From: Cephalotrichum gorgonifer
Taxonomy: Eukaryota; Ascomycota; Sordariomycetes; Microascales; Microascaceae
Direction of reading: 5' to 3'
Length of the DNA stretch: 64,000 nucleotides
Assembly: GCA_900312665.1 (NCBI GenBank)
Contig: ONZQ02000003.1
Location: 2,137,402-2,201,401 of the forward strand
Shown: positions 46,702-58,433 of the stretch, piece after piece
How the letters are laid out: each line of letters begins with the position of its first letter
How positions within the stretch are numbered: the first letter of the stretch is position 1
Notes under the pieces: model-generated
What the model was told of the DNA's origin: nothing
Databases searched by the model: none
Seen by the model: only the letters and a program-made list of their open reading frames with translations
Program-made: the position numbers and the translations under genes

Positions 46702-47587
46702 ATGAAGCTCTCCACTTCCCTCGCCGTCCTCGGAATCACCGCCGCGACAAAGGTCAGCGCGGAAGTTTTCGTCGTCAAGACTCTCTCGAAGCCCTCGTTC
46801 CAATTCTCGCCAAACATCGTCTTCGCCGAGGTAGGCGACTACGTCGAGTTCCACTTCGGCCCCAAGAACCACAGCGTCGCGCAGGGTAGCTTCTCCAAGG
46901 CCTGCGCCCCGCCTCACAGCGGCGGTTTCTTCTCCGGGTACATCCCCGTAGAGGAGGGAGAGGGTGTAAGTGATGGGCATTTTGTCTTCCTTTTCCTTGC
47001 GCTCTATTTTCTCCCTGGCTAATGGTATACAATAGGACAAGGTTTTTAAGATCCTAATAGAAAACAAGGATCCCATCGCGTTCTACTGCACACAGGTATG
47101 CATTCTGGTCGCCCACCCAGGCTTTTAGCAGGGATGTTTCGTTGTCCATTTTTAACACGGGCCAATCTAGGGCACCCACTGCGCGACGGGAATGTATGGT
47201 ATCGTCAACCCGACCAAGGAAGCATCCGGCCAGGCATATTTCGCCCTCGTCTCCGAACTGGGACAGCAGAAGGCCGTCGAGCCAGCGCGCGCCGCCCCCT
47301 TCGGCGGGGCCCTCATCGACAACCCCAACCTCGCTGGCAACGGCAGTTCTACAAAGACCGATGCGGATGGGGCCTCGGGCACGGCCACGGCCACGGGCGG
47401 TTTTACGACGAACCCTAGCGTAGTCGACCCTCCACCTACGGGGACCTCCACCGGTCCTGTGGTTACGGGCGCGGACGTCGCAGCGGGATCGGAGGAGACT
47501 GACGGTTCGGGGAGTGCCGGGGCGCTAGTTCGGGCGCCGACTGTCGGGTTCGCGGCGGCTCTGGGCCTCGCGTTGCTGTTGGCGTAA
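46702..47587 (+). CDS. Secreted GPI-type cupredoxin-like protein (246 aa)
   Basis: This is an extracellular cupredoxin-fold protein of the fungal Ser/Thr-rich cell-surface type. Three exons (46702-46965, 47036-47095, 47171-47587), all in phase 0. Residues 1-20 are a signal peptide (MKLSTSLAVLGITAATKVSA). A type-1 copper ligand set is visible: His57 (KNHSVAQ), Cys106 (FYCTQ), His111 and Met116 (THCATGM), with Cys68 and Cys112 able to form a disulfide. A Ser/Thr/Gly-rich linker and a C-terminal hydrophobic tail (VGFAAALGLALLLA) after small residues suit a GPI anchor. Copper binding is predicted from the ligands, not shown. The function of this family is poorly defined. Confidence 0.9.
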
Positions 47588-48523
47588 CTTGAGTGAACGG
47601 GTGGAGGAGGAGAATCGGGATGTTGTGTGTGTGTGTGTATGGATGAGGATGGAGATGTATTAGTAGATCATGGGATGTCGGCTGGACTGTCGACTGTTGT
47701 TAGCAGCTGCCTACGGGGACGCCAGACATTATAATGTAAGTACGAAGGAGTAGCAATAGAATGTGGGGTTATGTGGGGTTGCCGGAGGATCGATCGGGTG
47801 TAGGTGGGATCGGCGGGACGGCCGACGGGCGTTTTTGACTGAGACGGACAGGATGCGGGTTGTTTTCGGGTATCGGGCCATCGGGAATTGAATTGTACAT
47901 AGCATTTATTGATATGACCCCCATCTAACCACTTTCCCCCTCTCTATTTTCACCAGGCTCGTATACAATACTTTGTTAGATACCGAATACAAGTAGAAAG
48001 GCCTTGGCGTTTAAGAGGAACCAGCAGATACTCCTCGGCAAAATCTCGGTATCCATACGGAATCATGCCCAACTTGGTGCACATCTTGGATCCGTTTTTC
48101 TTAGAGTCAGGAGCAGGCACGGGACTGACTAATAATTACTAACTGTAACCCGCCATGTGACGCCATCGTCGGTAGCCAAAGCCGAACCTTACGCCGAACG
48201 GCGGAAAGTGAACTTCCTCTAGAAACCGGCCGGCAGGTGAACCTTCTTTTTGTATACCCACTGCTTTATTCTTTTCTCAACCTCACATACACATACCTCG
48301 CTCTCAATCGCGCCGCCCCTGGGACACAATTCGTATTTATTACCCTCATACCCACTTCTCTCTCCTCTCCGGCCCGAGGCCCGAGGTCTCCCGATTTTTT
48401 TTCCCTCTTTTGCCTACAAGCGAGCACGCGACCAGCGCCGCTGGATCAACCCCGCAGGAAGCGTACAACCGCCGCTGTTGACTCCGCGAGCACCCTTCCG
48501 CCGTGCGCCCTCCCCGGGAAGAC
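47588..48523. other. Spacer between the cupredoxin and AFG1 genes
   Basis: This contains a short TG microsatellite near 47620-47638 and the promoter and leader of the AFG1-like gene. The frame upstream of 48524 is open but Pro/Ser-rich and starts at GTG, so I treat it as leader. No other gene is seen. Confidence 0.45.
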
Positions 48524-50424
48524 ATGCGCGCTCCCTTCATGCGCCTGCGCGCAGCTGCACGACCTCGTGCCCTTGTCCCTCGGAACCCTCAGCAGCGGCA
48601 GCGATTCTGCACTCTCCCTAGCCGAGCGGGCCAGCGCGCATCCGCGCTGCAACAGATCCGATGTAGGAGGACGTTGTTGCAGAGCACGGCGTGTGCCAAG
48701 CGTATGACGGGCATAAGACGCGCGACAACGGTTGCGTCGTCCACAGTAGAGATTGGTAAGTGGTGTATATCTTCGTGCCAGGGGAAAAGAGGGGCTTCCT
48801 ACTGCCCACCTGTACCCCGCCCCGAACCGTAGACCCAGAAAGGCTCACGACGACGTATAGCAAACCCGGACCTGGACGACCACGGACCCATACAGGAGTA
48901 TGACGCCAGGGTAGAGAGTGGCGCGCTGAAAAACGATGAGCACCAGCGAGGTGAGTCCCAACACCCCCAGACGCCTCTTACCTTTGCCGTGGCGCACCCG
49001 CCTAACACTGGTTAAACCCAAACCTAGGAATTATCCAGAGCCTACAACACCTCCACGACGAGCTATTAAACTACCACGCCCGCCCGGTCGTGCGCCCGAC
49101 CCCTGACTCGCTGAAGCCCAAGAAGTCGCTCTTCGGGTCGCTCTTCGGGGGCGGCAGCGCGGGAGGCGCCATCGGCGAGATCCCGGCCGACCTGCCCCGC
49201 GGCCTGTACCTGTACGGCGACGTCGGCAGCGGCAAGACGATGCTGATGGACCTGTTCTACGACACGCTGCCCAGCACGGTCAAGACCAAGACGAGGATAC
49301 ACTTCCACAACTTCATGCAGGACGTGCACCGGAGGTCTCACAAGCTGAAGATGGAGCACGGCATCGACATCGACCCGGTGCCGTTCGTGGCGGCGGACAT
49401 TGCCTCGCAGGCGAACGTGCTGTGCTTTGACGAGTTTCAGTGTACCGACGTCGCGGACGCCATGATCCTGAGGAGGTACGGCCCACCTTTCTTTCATACT
49501 CCCCCCTTCCTGCCCCTCTTTTCCCCCCTTCCCAAAATCCTAGTGGTCTCCCCCGACTAACTCACCGTGTCCGTCTCCAGACTCCTCGAGGCCCTCATGT
49601 CCCACGGCGTGGTCCTCGTGACGACTTCGAACCGCCACCCGGACGAACTCTACAGGAACGGCGTCCAGCGCGAGTCCTTCATCCCCGCCATCCACCTCCT
49701 CAAGTCCCGGCTCCACGTGATAAACCTCGACTCCCCGACCGACTACCGCAAGATCCCGCGCCCGCCCTCGGGCGTCTACCACACGCCGCTCGACGCGCAC
49801 GCGGCCTCGCACGCGGAGAAGTGGTTCCGCTTCCTCGGCGACCCGGAGTCGCCCGAGCCCCACCCGGAGGTGCAGACGGTGTGGGGGCGCAAGATCTACA
49901 TCCCGCGCGTGAGCGGCTCCTGCGCGTGGTTCACCTTCGACGAGCTCATCCGCCAGCCCACCTCGGCGGCCGACTACCTCGAGCTCATGCGGAGCTACAA
50001 CGCCTTCGTCGTCACCGACGTCCCCGGGATGACGTTCCGCGAGCGCGACCTCGCGCGCCGCTTCATCACCTTCGTCGACGCCGTCTACGAGCGCCAGGCG
50101 AAGCTGGTGCTCACGACCGAGAAGCCGCTGACCGAGCTCTTCGTGTCCAGGGAGGAGATGGCCGAGGCGATGGCGGGCGCGGGAGGGGTCGAGGTGGGCA
50201 GCGTGCTGGAGGACGTGGGCGAGAACGCCGAGCTGCTGAAGGCGTCGCCGCTCTTCACGGGCGAGGAGGAGGCGTTTGCGTTCGCGAGGGCGCTGTCGCG
50301 GCTGGCGGAGATGGGGAGCAAGCAGTGGGTCGAGAGGGGGATGGGGCTGGAGAGGGACGGCGGGAAGAAGGAGAAGGACGACTGGGCCAAGGTCCGGAGT
50401 CGGAGGATGGAGGATAGCATGTAG
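48524..50424 (+). CDS. AFG1: Mitochondrial AFG1-like (LACE1/ZapE-type) ATPase, 537 aa
   Basis: AFG1/LACE1 is an AAA-type P-loop ATPase of the mitochondrial inner membrane involved in protein quality control and respiratory complex assembly. Four exons (48524-48755, 48861-48950, 49028-49475, 49581-50424) join in phases 1, 1 and 2. The start was chosen because the first 60 residues (MRAPFMRLRAAARPRALVPR...) are rich in Arg and Ala and lack acid residues, as in a mitochondrial presequence. Walker A is GDVGSGKTML (about 171-180), Walker B VLCFDEF (about 239-245), and the sensor segment TTSNRHPDELYRNG lies after the last intron. The family landmark YDARVESGALKNDEHQ precedes the P-loop. The C-terminus is charged and somewhat extended. 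Confidence 0.93.
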
Positions 50425-50848
50425 TGGGGGGAATGGGGAGCGGGGGTGCGTTCGTATATATGGCGAAGTTGGTGGGTGGGTGTGAAGGTGACGTGGCATA
50501 TGATATCTAGAGATGGGTTCCTAGCGTTTTGCATGGCTGGCATTAATCTTGGGCTGCCATAGCGGGTCATTGGAGAGTGGCACGGGGTTTGCTGCCCTGG
50601 GGTTAGCGTCACATAGAGATACAACATGGATAAAATGTCCTTCTTGAGAATGAACCGTCTAAGTCTACGGAGCCTTGATATTCCCGTGCAACAAGTCTTC
50701 CCAAGCATATATTATTCCCACAATTGGCGAGATGTTCGTCTTCTCCCCGATAACCACAGCGAGCAGCAACAATATGGTGTCCCTAACACCTCGCTTGTCC
50801 CTCTGTTATTAATCATCCAACTTTCTTCTTCTGTCGTGACAGCCGCTC
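50425..50848. other. 3' flanks of two converging genes
   Basis: These are the 424 bases between the AFG1-like stop and the stop of the Lys-rich protein gene. A TATATATG stretch lies near 50455. No gene is seen. Confidence 0.45.
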
Positions 50849-52725
50849 TCAGCGTCCTGCAGCCAGTCTTGCGCCCGCAGCAGCCAGCTGTTCCTCTGAA
50901 GGCAGGTTGACGATCATAAGATAGAGCACGTCCTAGGGTGCCTTGTTAGGAAACCTCCTTCATGGGGACGTTGGATCGTGGGCCGTCCGATCTTTTCAAT
51001 CTGTGAGCTTACCTGTTGCAGGAAATTCTTGACACCGCCGATCAAGAGGTCGGGCCTGGGATCTTTCCCTCCTCCTCGTATGTTATCTCCACCGTCTCTA
51101 CCGACATGTTTACTGTCAATGCCAACTGGCCCGTCTCCGGATTCGACTCCTTCACCTCCGGACTTATCCCCACCGTCTTCCCTATCTTTCTCACCCTTTC
51201 CACCTTTCTCGCCTTTACCTCCTTTCCCATCTTTCCCTCCTTTCCCATCTTTCCCATCTTTCCCGTCTTTACCTTCTTTCTTCTCTTTCCCTTCCTTCTT
51301 TTCTTTCCCTTCCTTCTTTTCTTTCCCTTCCTTCTTTTCTTTCCCTTCCTTCTTATGTTTCCCTTCTTTTTTATCTTTCCCATCTTTCTTCCCTTTGTCG
51401 CCTTTCCCACTTCTCCCACCTCCGAGTCCACCGAATCCACCTCCCACACCCCCAAACCCGTCTCCGAGAGTAGACGATTGAAAGGCCCCGCCCGTCAACA
51501 GCGCCACTAGGTCTCCGCTGCTGGCTGCATGATTCGGGTCGGCATATCTTGACTTGAACTCCGGCTTGGGCATCGCATTCGCCATGTTACTATCCGGGGC
51601 CTGTCCGGACCACTTGGCCTGTGCCCTGCGGTCCATATAGCCGTCGACGAACTTCTCGCCCCGCTTGAACGAGTTCTGCTTCTTCTGCGCAGCACCGCCT
51701 TCCGCGGGAGACACCGGGCTCGCCAGCTCATCCAGCGAGGGGAACACCAGCGGCGCGGTCTCGGGCCACTCGAAGCTGCTCTCGGCTGACGACGCCTTCA
51801 ACCTGTCTGCCACCTTGGAGATCATCCCTGACGTACCGCGGGCCGCGGAGCTGATCCCGTCCTGCACCCCGTTGTCCATGTACACCTCCGTGAGCCTCGA
51901 CGTGCTCTCCGGCTTCCAGGTCATGACCAGCGCGACAAGGCCGCGCGGCTTGAAGAACTGTTGGTTCAGCCTGTCCAGGAAGATGTTGGTCTTCCCGCGG
52001 CTGTGTACCTCGGCGGCCGCATCGGCCACCATCTTCGCCGCCAGGCCGCACAGCATCATGAACGGCTCGGGGACGGCCTGTCCCGTCAAGCCAGCCAAGT
52101 TGATAGCCTGGATAAAGGGGTTGGGCTCCACGGCCTTGTTGAGGCGGGAGATGAAGTCGAGGAAGGTGGGCTGGTCGATCCCGGCGGCTTCCAGGACGGG
52201 GGCGTAGGCCATGACGAAGCCTCGAGTCCGGGTCTTCGGACGACGCTGAGTGATGACGACGGGTAGCGCTAGGGGCTCGCGTGGGACGGCGTTGGTGTCT
52301 GGCGTGGGGTGTCGTGCGATGAAGCCGTCCGCGAGCTTCTTGGAATGCGTCTCCTTCGTCTCGGCGGAGTCCGTCTCTTCGACTGGGGTGCCGACTTCTC
52401 GCCCTAGGGCGGCGGCGGCGTAGGAGTCCCGCTCGACTGATATCTTGCTCTGTGCGTCGTCCAAAGCCCGGCTAGCATCATCAAGCTGCAAGGGGATGGA
52501 CCCCTCGAGCTCGAAGTAAGTGTCGTGACCAGGTTCTGTTGGTCCGGACCGCCGTGTGGAATCCTCCGCCCCCTGGCCCTCTGCGGCCCTGGCCGCTCTC
52601 TTCTTCTCCTTTCGGTGTTTTATGCTCTCCGAGGCAAGCCCGATTCCCGCCGCGATGCCCCGTATTACCGGATCCAACGGCCCGCTATCGCGACGCCGGC
52701 CATTATTGGAATTTCGGGCGTCCAT
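50849..52725 (-). CDS. Fungal-specific protein with a Lys/Gly/Glu repeat tract, unknown function (598 aa)
   Basis: Exons 51013-52725 and 50849-50932 join in phase 0 across an 80-bp GTAAGC...CCTAG intron. The spliced C-terminus becomes FLQQ-DVLYLMIVNLPSEEQ, a motif I recognise from the end of this fungal family. Unspliced reading gives an unrelated tail ending at 50914. The centre has the family core: TRGFVMAYAPVLEAAGID, FIQAINLAGL, a hydrophobic stretch FMMLCGLAAKMVADAAA (possible membrane contact, near residue 225), and FFKPRGLVALVMTWKPES. A Gly-rich segment then leads into a long KKEGKE repeat tract (about residues 440-500) that ends in KGGKGEK repeats. No enzymatic motif is seen. The N-terminus is charged. 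Confidence 0.75.
51255..51400. repeat. 18-bp minisatellite encoding the KKEGKE repeat
   Basis: On the plus strand an 18-base unit close to ttctttcccttccttctt is repeated about five times with a few changes, flanked by related degenerate copies. It encodes the hexapeptide KKEGKE on the minus strand within the 598-residue protein gene. Confidence 0.75.
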
Positions 52726-53873
52726 ATTGGAAGGCCTTGATCACTCGTACAAGTAGATAGTAGAGGGGATGTGAGATGAGGAGAGGGAATAAGTGACGGT
52801 CTCATCCCCAGGAGTACGAGGAGTGGAGGGCGACCGACTTATATAGGGAAGACATCCAAGCTTCAATTCATGTTACTCCTCACTCTGTACAGGTATTTCC
52901 CGTCCTTCCCTTCATGCGTATCCCGCCACCACACCGGAGAGGACATGCTGGGAGTCGGAGAATCACAGCACATTGTCTTGGCTGTGGCCGTGGCACCTTG
53001 GCAAGCATCATGATAGGCCGGATTCTGACGGTCGACTTAATATAGCCTGCTGTAAACGGAACATAAGAAGGGACCCGGACCACATCTGTCCTACAGCTCA
53101 AGAGAGCATTATTCGGGATTAGGGTATGAGAGGATTAGAGGATCGCCAGCTACGCCAGCGGGGGGCCCGTGGTTGGCTCTTCGCTGCTGGGGTCTACTTC
53201 GTTGATGACGAAGATGCACCATTTTTCCCTTTTGCGGTTCGCGGGTTGCGTGTTCCCAACGCGTACTTGCCCACACTCACCCGCACTCGCATCCACAGTA
53301 CACTTGCTCGCACTCGCATTCGCATTCGCCAGTACGGAGTACATAGGAAACGCGGCCCCACTATCGCTTAGCTAATGCGTTAGCACATGCATCGGAGCTT
53401 CCCGAGACATTACTTGGGGCAGGCCCACCCATTAGCTTTTTATTCGCTGGTGATGTTGTATGCCCATCTCCACTACTGCTACCACCACATTTAGACTGAG
53501 CTAGAATATACGATGTCGCGTTGCGTAAAGCTTTCTTCCATCTCCATCCCCTCTCTTGAACAACGCCCCTAGTTAAGCCGGAGTCAACTAAGACAGTTTT
53601 TAGTAGCAGCTAGATTAGCATGAATTGGTGAGCCTCTGGCTGGCCGCGAAGCTGAGCGGAACGGGCGGACGCATCACTTGGCGATGTAGACGGTTGCCCC
53701 GCGCAACCAGAGTCATTAAGACACCAGTAACCGACACGTCAATCCTTTGCTTGACCCCGATGACCTCACCCTGTGAACTCCGGACATCCGCCAAAACCAG
53801 CTCCCGCATATTTCAAACACCGTCATGTTTATGCGCTCCTCTCCCCTAGCTAATGTTGGACAATGAATATAAT
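52726..53873. promoter_or_regulatory. Divergent upstream region of the Lys-rich protein and Aurora kinase genes
   Basis: This 1.1-kb stretch lies between divergent starts. A simple ACTCGCATTCGC-like repeat lies at about 53271-53335. The sequence CCCCTAGCTAATG just before 53853 resembles a 3' splice site, so a leader intron is possible. No other gene is seen. Confidence 0.4.
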
Positions 53874-55200
53874 ATGGCGACCTCCACACTCGAGGCTCGT
53901 TTCGAGCAGCTCTCCTTCAAGGGCGAGAATGACAAAGGTGACCTGGCCAGGCCCCCCCTGAAGAACAAGGTAGGCCCGGGAGAACCTCCCTTCCCTGACG
54001 GCGCTTCCGGGGCACAATTGACGATCGAGAATAGGTTGTAGCCAGGACTTCACATCTACCCCTCAGCCCTAGTCGACTGGCCGCGCTCAAAGATGCTCCC
54101 CGAACACAACAGGGCAAAGGCGGGGCAGCCACCAACACCACCGGCCCCTCCAAAGTGGCCGCCGCTCTAGCAGAAGCCCGAGCCCCTCCGCCAGCGAGAA
54201 AGACCCTCCCCCGTCCATCATCGACGACACCCCGCGAGAGGAACCACGACGAGAGTAAAGTCGCCGAGCGAGCCGCGCCCCCGCTCCCTAGGCAGCTCCA
54301 GCTCGGAATGTTCGAGATCGGCCGCCCCCTCGGCAAGGGCAAGTTCGGACGGGTCTACCTGGCGCGAGAACGGTCCAGCGGCTTCGTCTGCGCCCTGAAG
54401 GTGCTGTACAAGGCCGAGCTGCAGGTGGAGAGCATCCAGAAGCAGGTGGGGCGCGAGATCGAGATCCAGAGCAACCTGCGCCACCCGGGCATCCTAAACC
54501 TGTACGGTCACTTCCACGACAGCAAACGCATCTTCCTGATCCTCGAGTACGCCGGGCGCGGGGAGCTGTACAAGCACCTGCAGAAGCAGGGTCGCTTCAC
54601 GGAGCGGAAGGCGGCGCACTACGTCGCGCAGATGGCCAGCGCCCTGCGGTACCTGCACCGCAAGCACGTCATACACCGGGACATCAAGCCCGAGAACATC
54701 CTGGTGGGCATGTACGGGGAGCTCAAGATATCGGACTTCGGGTGGAGCGTGCACGCGCCCGGCAGCCGCAGGCGTACGATGTGCGGAACCCTGGACTACC
54801 TGCCCCCCGAGATGATCGACCCCAAGAGGGCGGATAGGCACTACGACGAGAAGATCGACCTATGGGCTCTAGGGGTCCTGACGTACGAGTTCCTGGTTGG
54901 CCACGCCCCGTTCGAGGACGAGGACGCGAAGACGTACGCGAGGATCGTGAAGGGGGATATGACGGTCCCGGCGTTCGTTAGCGACGAGGCGAAGGACCTG
55001 ATCAAGAAGGTAAGTTTCGCTGGCGTTCCTCTTGTTCTACGATAGGGAGCTGAGTGAGTGTTTGGCTAACGGAGACTGTTAAGCTGCTTGTCGTCGATCC
55101 TACCAAGAGGTTACCCCTGGACCAGGTTCAGGAGCACCCGTGGATTACAAAGTTCTGCGTGACGGGCGAGAAGTCCGCGAGTGGAGGCCAGCCGTCGTAG
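53874..55200 (+). CDS. Aurora/Ipl1-type serine/threonine protein kinase (369 aa)
   Basis: This is the catalytic subunit of the chromosomal passenger complex, which corrects kinetochore attachment and supports cytokinesis. Exons 53874-53969, 54113-55009 and 55084-55200 join in phase 0. The ATG at 53874 was preferred over 53853 because MATSTLEARFEQL is the usual fungal start. Kinase motifs are complete: glycine loop LGKGKFGRV (from 105), Lys128 in CALKVL, HRDIKPEN (Asp222), DFG (Asp240), activation-loop Thr254 in RRRTMCGTLDYLPPEM, and KIDLWALGVLTYEFLVG. RRRTMCGTLDYLPPEM is diagnostic of the Aurora group. The C-terminus VDPTKRLPLDQVQEHPWI ends the kinase lobe. The N-terminal 95 residues are disordered and basic. 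Confidence 0.94.
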
Positions 55201-55869
55201 GGACAAGATAACTCGATGGAAGAAACCTCAGGAGTTGGATGATTTACGATGGCTGGCCTAGGGGGGCTGTTTAGTTGGCCGGCGCGAGCTGATATAATTG
55301 TACGAGTATAGAGGGAGGGAGAAGGGATCATGGCGAAAAAAAAAATGGGGCTTAGAGGGCTCCTCATCTCCAAGGAGCTACCGAAGATGACGACTCTTCT
55401 AGTAAAAGTAGGCGCGGGTCTACATGGAATATCTACGGCGTTGGAGTTAGGAATGGGGAAATCAGGATTTTCGTCTCTTACCCATATTTTAATCTTGATA
55501 TTGCGAGTTCTAATACAGCCTACCATTAACTGCCTTGATGAAGGGCGGGCGGGTATTATCGGCGTACGCCAAGGTGCTGATGGTATGTTCTGTGGGGTGC
55601 CGGGCCTCTACAGCTGGCGACTTCTGGACACTGTACCTTCTGTGGGTCCTCTTAACGCCGCACCAGGTGTTAAGTCCGAACATGAGGCAGGAACGCTGGC
55701 AGGCACCAGGCCCCCGCCCACCCAGGCACGTCATCCGAAACACCCCCGTGACTCCCGTCACACCTCCCCATTCAACTAAGCTCCCTCCACCTCTCCCACC
55801 ACACCCAAATCACTTCCGCTTAACCCCAAAACTCCATTCCATACATAAAATCTCGTAATACAAAAAAGA
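55201..55869. other. Spacer between the Aurora kinase and aminopeptidase genes
   Basis: This holds the 3' flank of the kinase gene and the promoter of the aminopeptidase, with a pyrimidine-rich tract at about 55740-55860. The open frames here (up to 149 codons) have no motif. Confidence 0.45.
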
Positions 55870-57257
55870 ATGAAGTTCTCAGCCGCCGCCGCCGCCGTGC
55901 TCGCGGCCACCCTACCAGCCGTCAGCGCGCGCTTCGCCGATAAGAACGACGCCGGCAATGTCGTGCTCTACCCCAACAAGGCCGAGGCCGAGTCATACCT
56001 CATCGAGCTCGCGCCCGGTAAGACGCGCTGGGTGACGGAGGAGGAGAAGTGGGAGCTGCGTCGAGTGAGTTAACCCCCGCAAACTCCCAGAGTACAGGAC
56101 GACTCCGGGACTGTTGCCTTGCTAAACGAGTCGTCGCCAGGATGGCCAACGCTTCATGGACCTCACCTACACCCCCGACCTCGGCTCTAAGCAGCTCCAC
56201 GCCCGCGCCCCCGTCGAGTTCCCCGCCAAGTGCCAGCAGCAGGAGGCCGTCAAGGGGCTCATCCCCTCGCTCTCCAAGGACGAGATGCACCGGAACCTCG
56301 AGAAGCTCACGAGCTTCCACACGCGGTACTACAAATCCGACCACGGCCGCGACTCCTCCGACTGGCTCTTCGGGCGCATCGGCGAGGTCATCGCCGGCGC
56401 CGGCGCCGAGGACACCGTCTCCGTGCGCAAGTTCGAGCACCCGTGGCCGCAGACGTCGACCATCGTGACTATCCCCGGTAGGACTAACAGCACTGTCGTG
56501 ATCGGCGCGCACCAGGACAGCATCAACCTGTGGTTCCCCAGCGTCCTGCCCGCGCCGGGCGCCGACGACGATGGCAGCGGCACCGTCACGATCCTCGAGG
56601 TCCTGAGGGTCCTGCTGCAGGACGAGGACGTCGTGGCCGGCCGCGCCCAGAACACGATCGAGTTCCACTGGTACAGCGCCGAGGAGGGCGGCCTGCTCGG
56701 GAGCCAGGCCATCTTCAAGGAGTACGAGAAGCAGGCGAGGGACGTCAAGGCCATGCTGCAGCAGGACATGACGGGGTACTCGCAGAAGACGATCGACTCC
56801 GGCAAGCCGGAGAGCGTGGGCGTTATCGTCGACTTTGTCGACCCTGGCCTGACGACGTTCATCAAGACTACTGTTGATACGGTGAGAACACACCCCCCTT
56901 CCCCCTACCTCCTCTCCTCTGCACTCCACTCCACCCCCTCTCCCTCTTCCCTCCTGTCGCGAGAAACAAGCCCCCGAGCTAACCCGAGCACAGTACTGCG
57001 AGATCCCCTACGTCGAGACGAAGTGCGGCTACGCCTGCTCCGACCACGCCTCGGCGTCCAAGGCGGGCTACCCTTCGGCCTTCGTGATTGAGTCCTCCTT
57101 CGACCTCTCGAGCCCTCACATCCACGGCACCGGCGACACCATTGACACGCTCAACTTCGACCACATGCTCCAGCACGCGCGCCTGACGCTCGGCTTCGTG
57201 TACGAGCTGGCCGCTTACACCTTTGGCCCCACCGAGGCCCGCAACAATGAGCTCTGA
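55870..57257 (+). CDS. Secreted leucine aminopeptidase-type metallopeptidase (M28E, 399 aa)
   Basis: This is a secreted zinc exopeptidase that removes N-terminal residues from peptides. Exons 55870-56064, 56141-56881 and 56994-57257, all joined in phase 0. Residues 1-20 form a signal peptide (AAAAAVLAATLPAVSA). An inhibitory-type propeptide follows (ESYLIELAPGKTRWVTEEEKW). Zinc ligands are visible: His189 in GAHQDS, the Asp of GADDDGSGT, the catalytic/ligand Glu pair in YSAEEGGLLGS, an Asp in the QDMTGY segment and the His of HGTGDTID. Cys pairs occur in YCEIPYVETKCGYACSDH. Length and order match fungal Lap1. The location is extracellular. Confidence 0.94.
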
Positions 57258-57488
57258 GCAGGGTTTCGTGTCTCTTTTTCCGTTCCTGTTTTGTTATTAT
57301 GGGCCGGGTGTTGCACATTCGTATTCGTATTCGTATTGTTCATGGCATAGATAATCATTTGTCTACATTCCAATAAAGCATGCTATTCTAACTGCATTAT
57401 TCCGTTCCACCCAAAGTGGGGAAGGAAGGGGAAAAGTGGTGACCAAAACGTCTGGAGAAACAGGGGTATGCCTTTTTTTCTCGCGGCC

Positions 57489-58433
57489 TCACGGGCTTAA
57501 CCTCTTCCGTTCCCACTTATCATCCTCCTCGGTTCCCTGCCGCTCGTACACGAACCTGTCGTGCAGCCTACTCTTCCTCCCCTGCCAGAACTCGATCCTA
57601 TCCGGCACGATCCTCAGGCCGCCCCAGAACTCGGGGCAGGGGATCTTCTCCGTCCCCTCGAAGCGTGCCTCGACGTCCGCTACGCACGCCTCCAGCTTCT
57701 CCCTCCCGTCGTCGTCGCCGCCCGCGGGCTCGAGGGTGGTGGACTGCCTGCTCGCCCAGGCGCCGACGCGGCTCCCCCTGTCCCTGGTGTCGAAGTAGGC
57801 CTGGCTCTCGGCGGGGGTCATCCTCTCGGCCCTGCCCTCGACCCTGACCTGCCTCTGCAGGGCCTCCCACCAGAAGACGAGGGAGACGTAGTCGTTGGTC
57901 TCGAGGTCGGAGGCCTTGCGCGAGGTGCCGAAGTTGGAGTAGACGACGAAGTGGCCCGAGGCGTCGAGCTCCTTGAGGTAGACCACGCGCGAGGACACGC
58001 GGCCGGACGGGAGGGAGGCCGTCGAGAGGACGCACGTCTGCGGGGCGGGGAGGCCGGCGTGGCGCGCCTGGGTGTACCAGGTGTGGAACTGGGGGATCGG
58101 GGAGGAGGGGTGGAGGGAGGCGGCGTGCAGTGTTGATAGGGTGAATTGGGGGGCTTTGCCCTCTGAGGGGCCGACTGTTGCGCGGGTTAGCTCTGTCCCC
58201 TTTTCTGTTTCTGCTTCTGTCCCTCTCTCTCTCGCTCTCGCCCTATCCCACTCTCACTCTCACGCTCCCTCTCATTCTCACTCTCACTCTTACACGCACA
58301 TTCTCTCTCCCGCTCACTCACTCATCATTACCAGTGTCTTCCCGCCGTTCGAGAACAAGGTGCTAGCGTAAACTGGAAGAAGGGGCGGGGGATCCTTACA
58401 GATAAGCTTCTCGTCGGCGGAATGGAGCGCCAT
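57489..58433 (-). CDS. Pyridoxamine 5'-phosphate oxidase family protein (252 aa)
   Basis: PNPOx enzymes use FMN to oxidise pyridoxine or pyridoxamine phosphate to PLP. Exon 2 (57489-58213) is firm. Exon 1 (58400-58433, MALHSADEKLI) and the acceptor near 58214 are proposed because they keep phase and avoid stops. The intron is unusually purine-rich on the coding strand (the CT/CA microsatellite on the plus strand). FMN/PLP-binding landmarks are visible: RVVYLKELDASGHFVVYSN, TSRKASDLETN, VSLVFWW, QVRVEGRAERM, ESQAYFDTRDRGSRVGAWAS and the C-terminal GLRIVPDRIEFWQG with RLHDRFVYER, ending KRLSP as in true PNPOx (which ends RLAP). It may supply PLP for enzymes such as the decarboxylase; that link is inference. 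Confidence 0.85.
58196..58325. repeat. CT/CACT-type simple repeat in the PNPOx intron
   Basis: This is a degenerate CTCTCT and CTCACT microsatellite on the plus strand, at about 58215-58322. It lies within the proposed first intron of the minus-strand PNPOx gene, so the intron is GA-rich in its transcript. Confidence 0.7.

Noticed and set aside
49540..50499. 319-codon minus-strand frame and a 325-codon plus-strand frame across the AFG1-like gene
   Set aside because: Both are GC-rich shadows of the AFG1 exons, dominated by Arg, Pro, His and Ala without domains.
51255..51400. Regular repeats that might suggest a CRISPR-like array
   Set aside because: The repeats are contiguous, lack unique spacers, are within a eukaryotic coding frame and encode KKEGKE.
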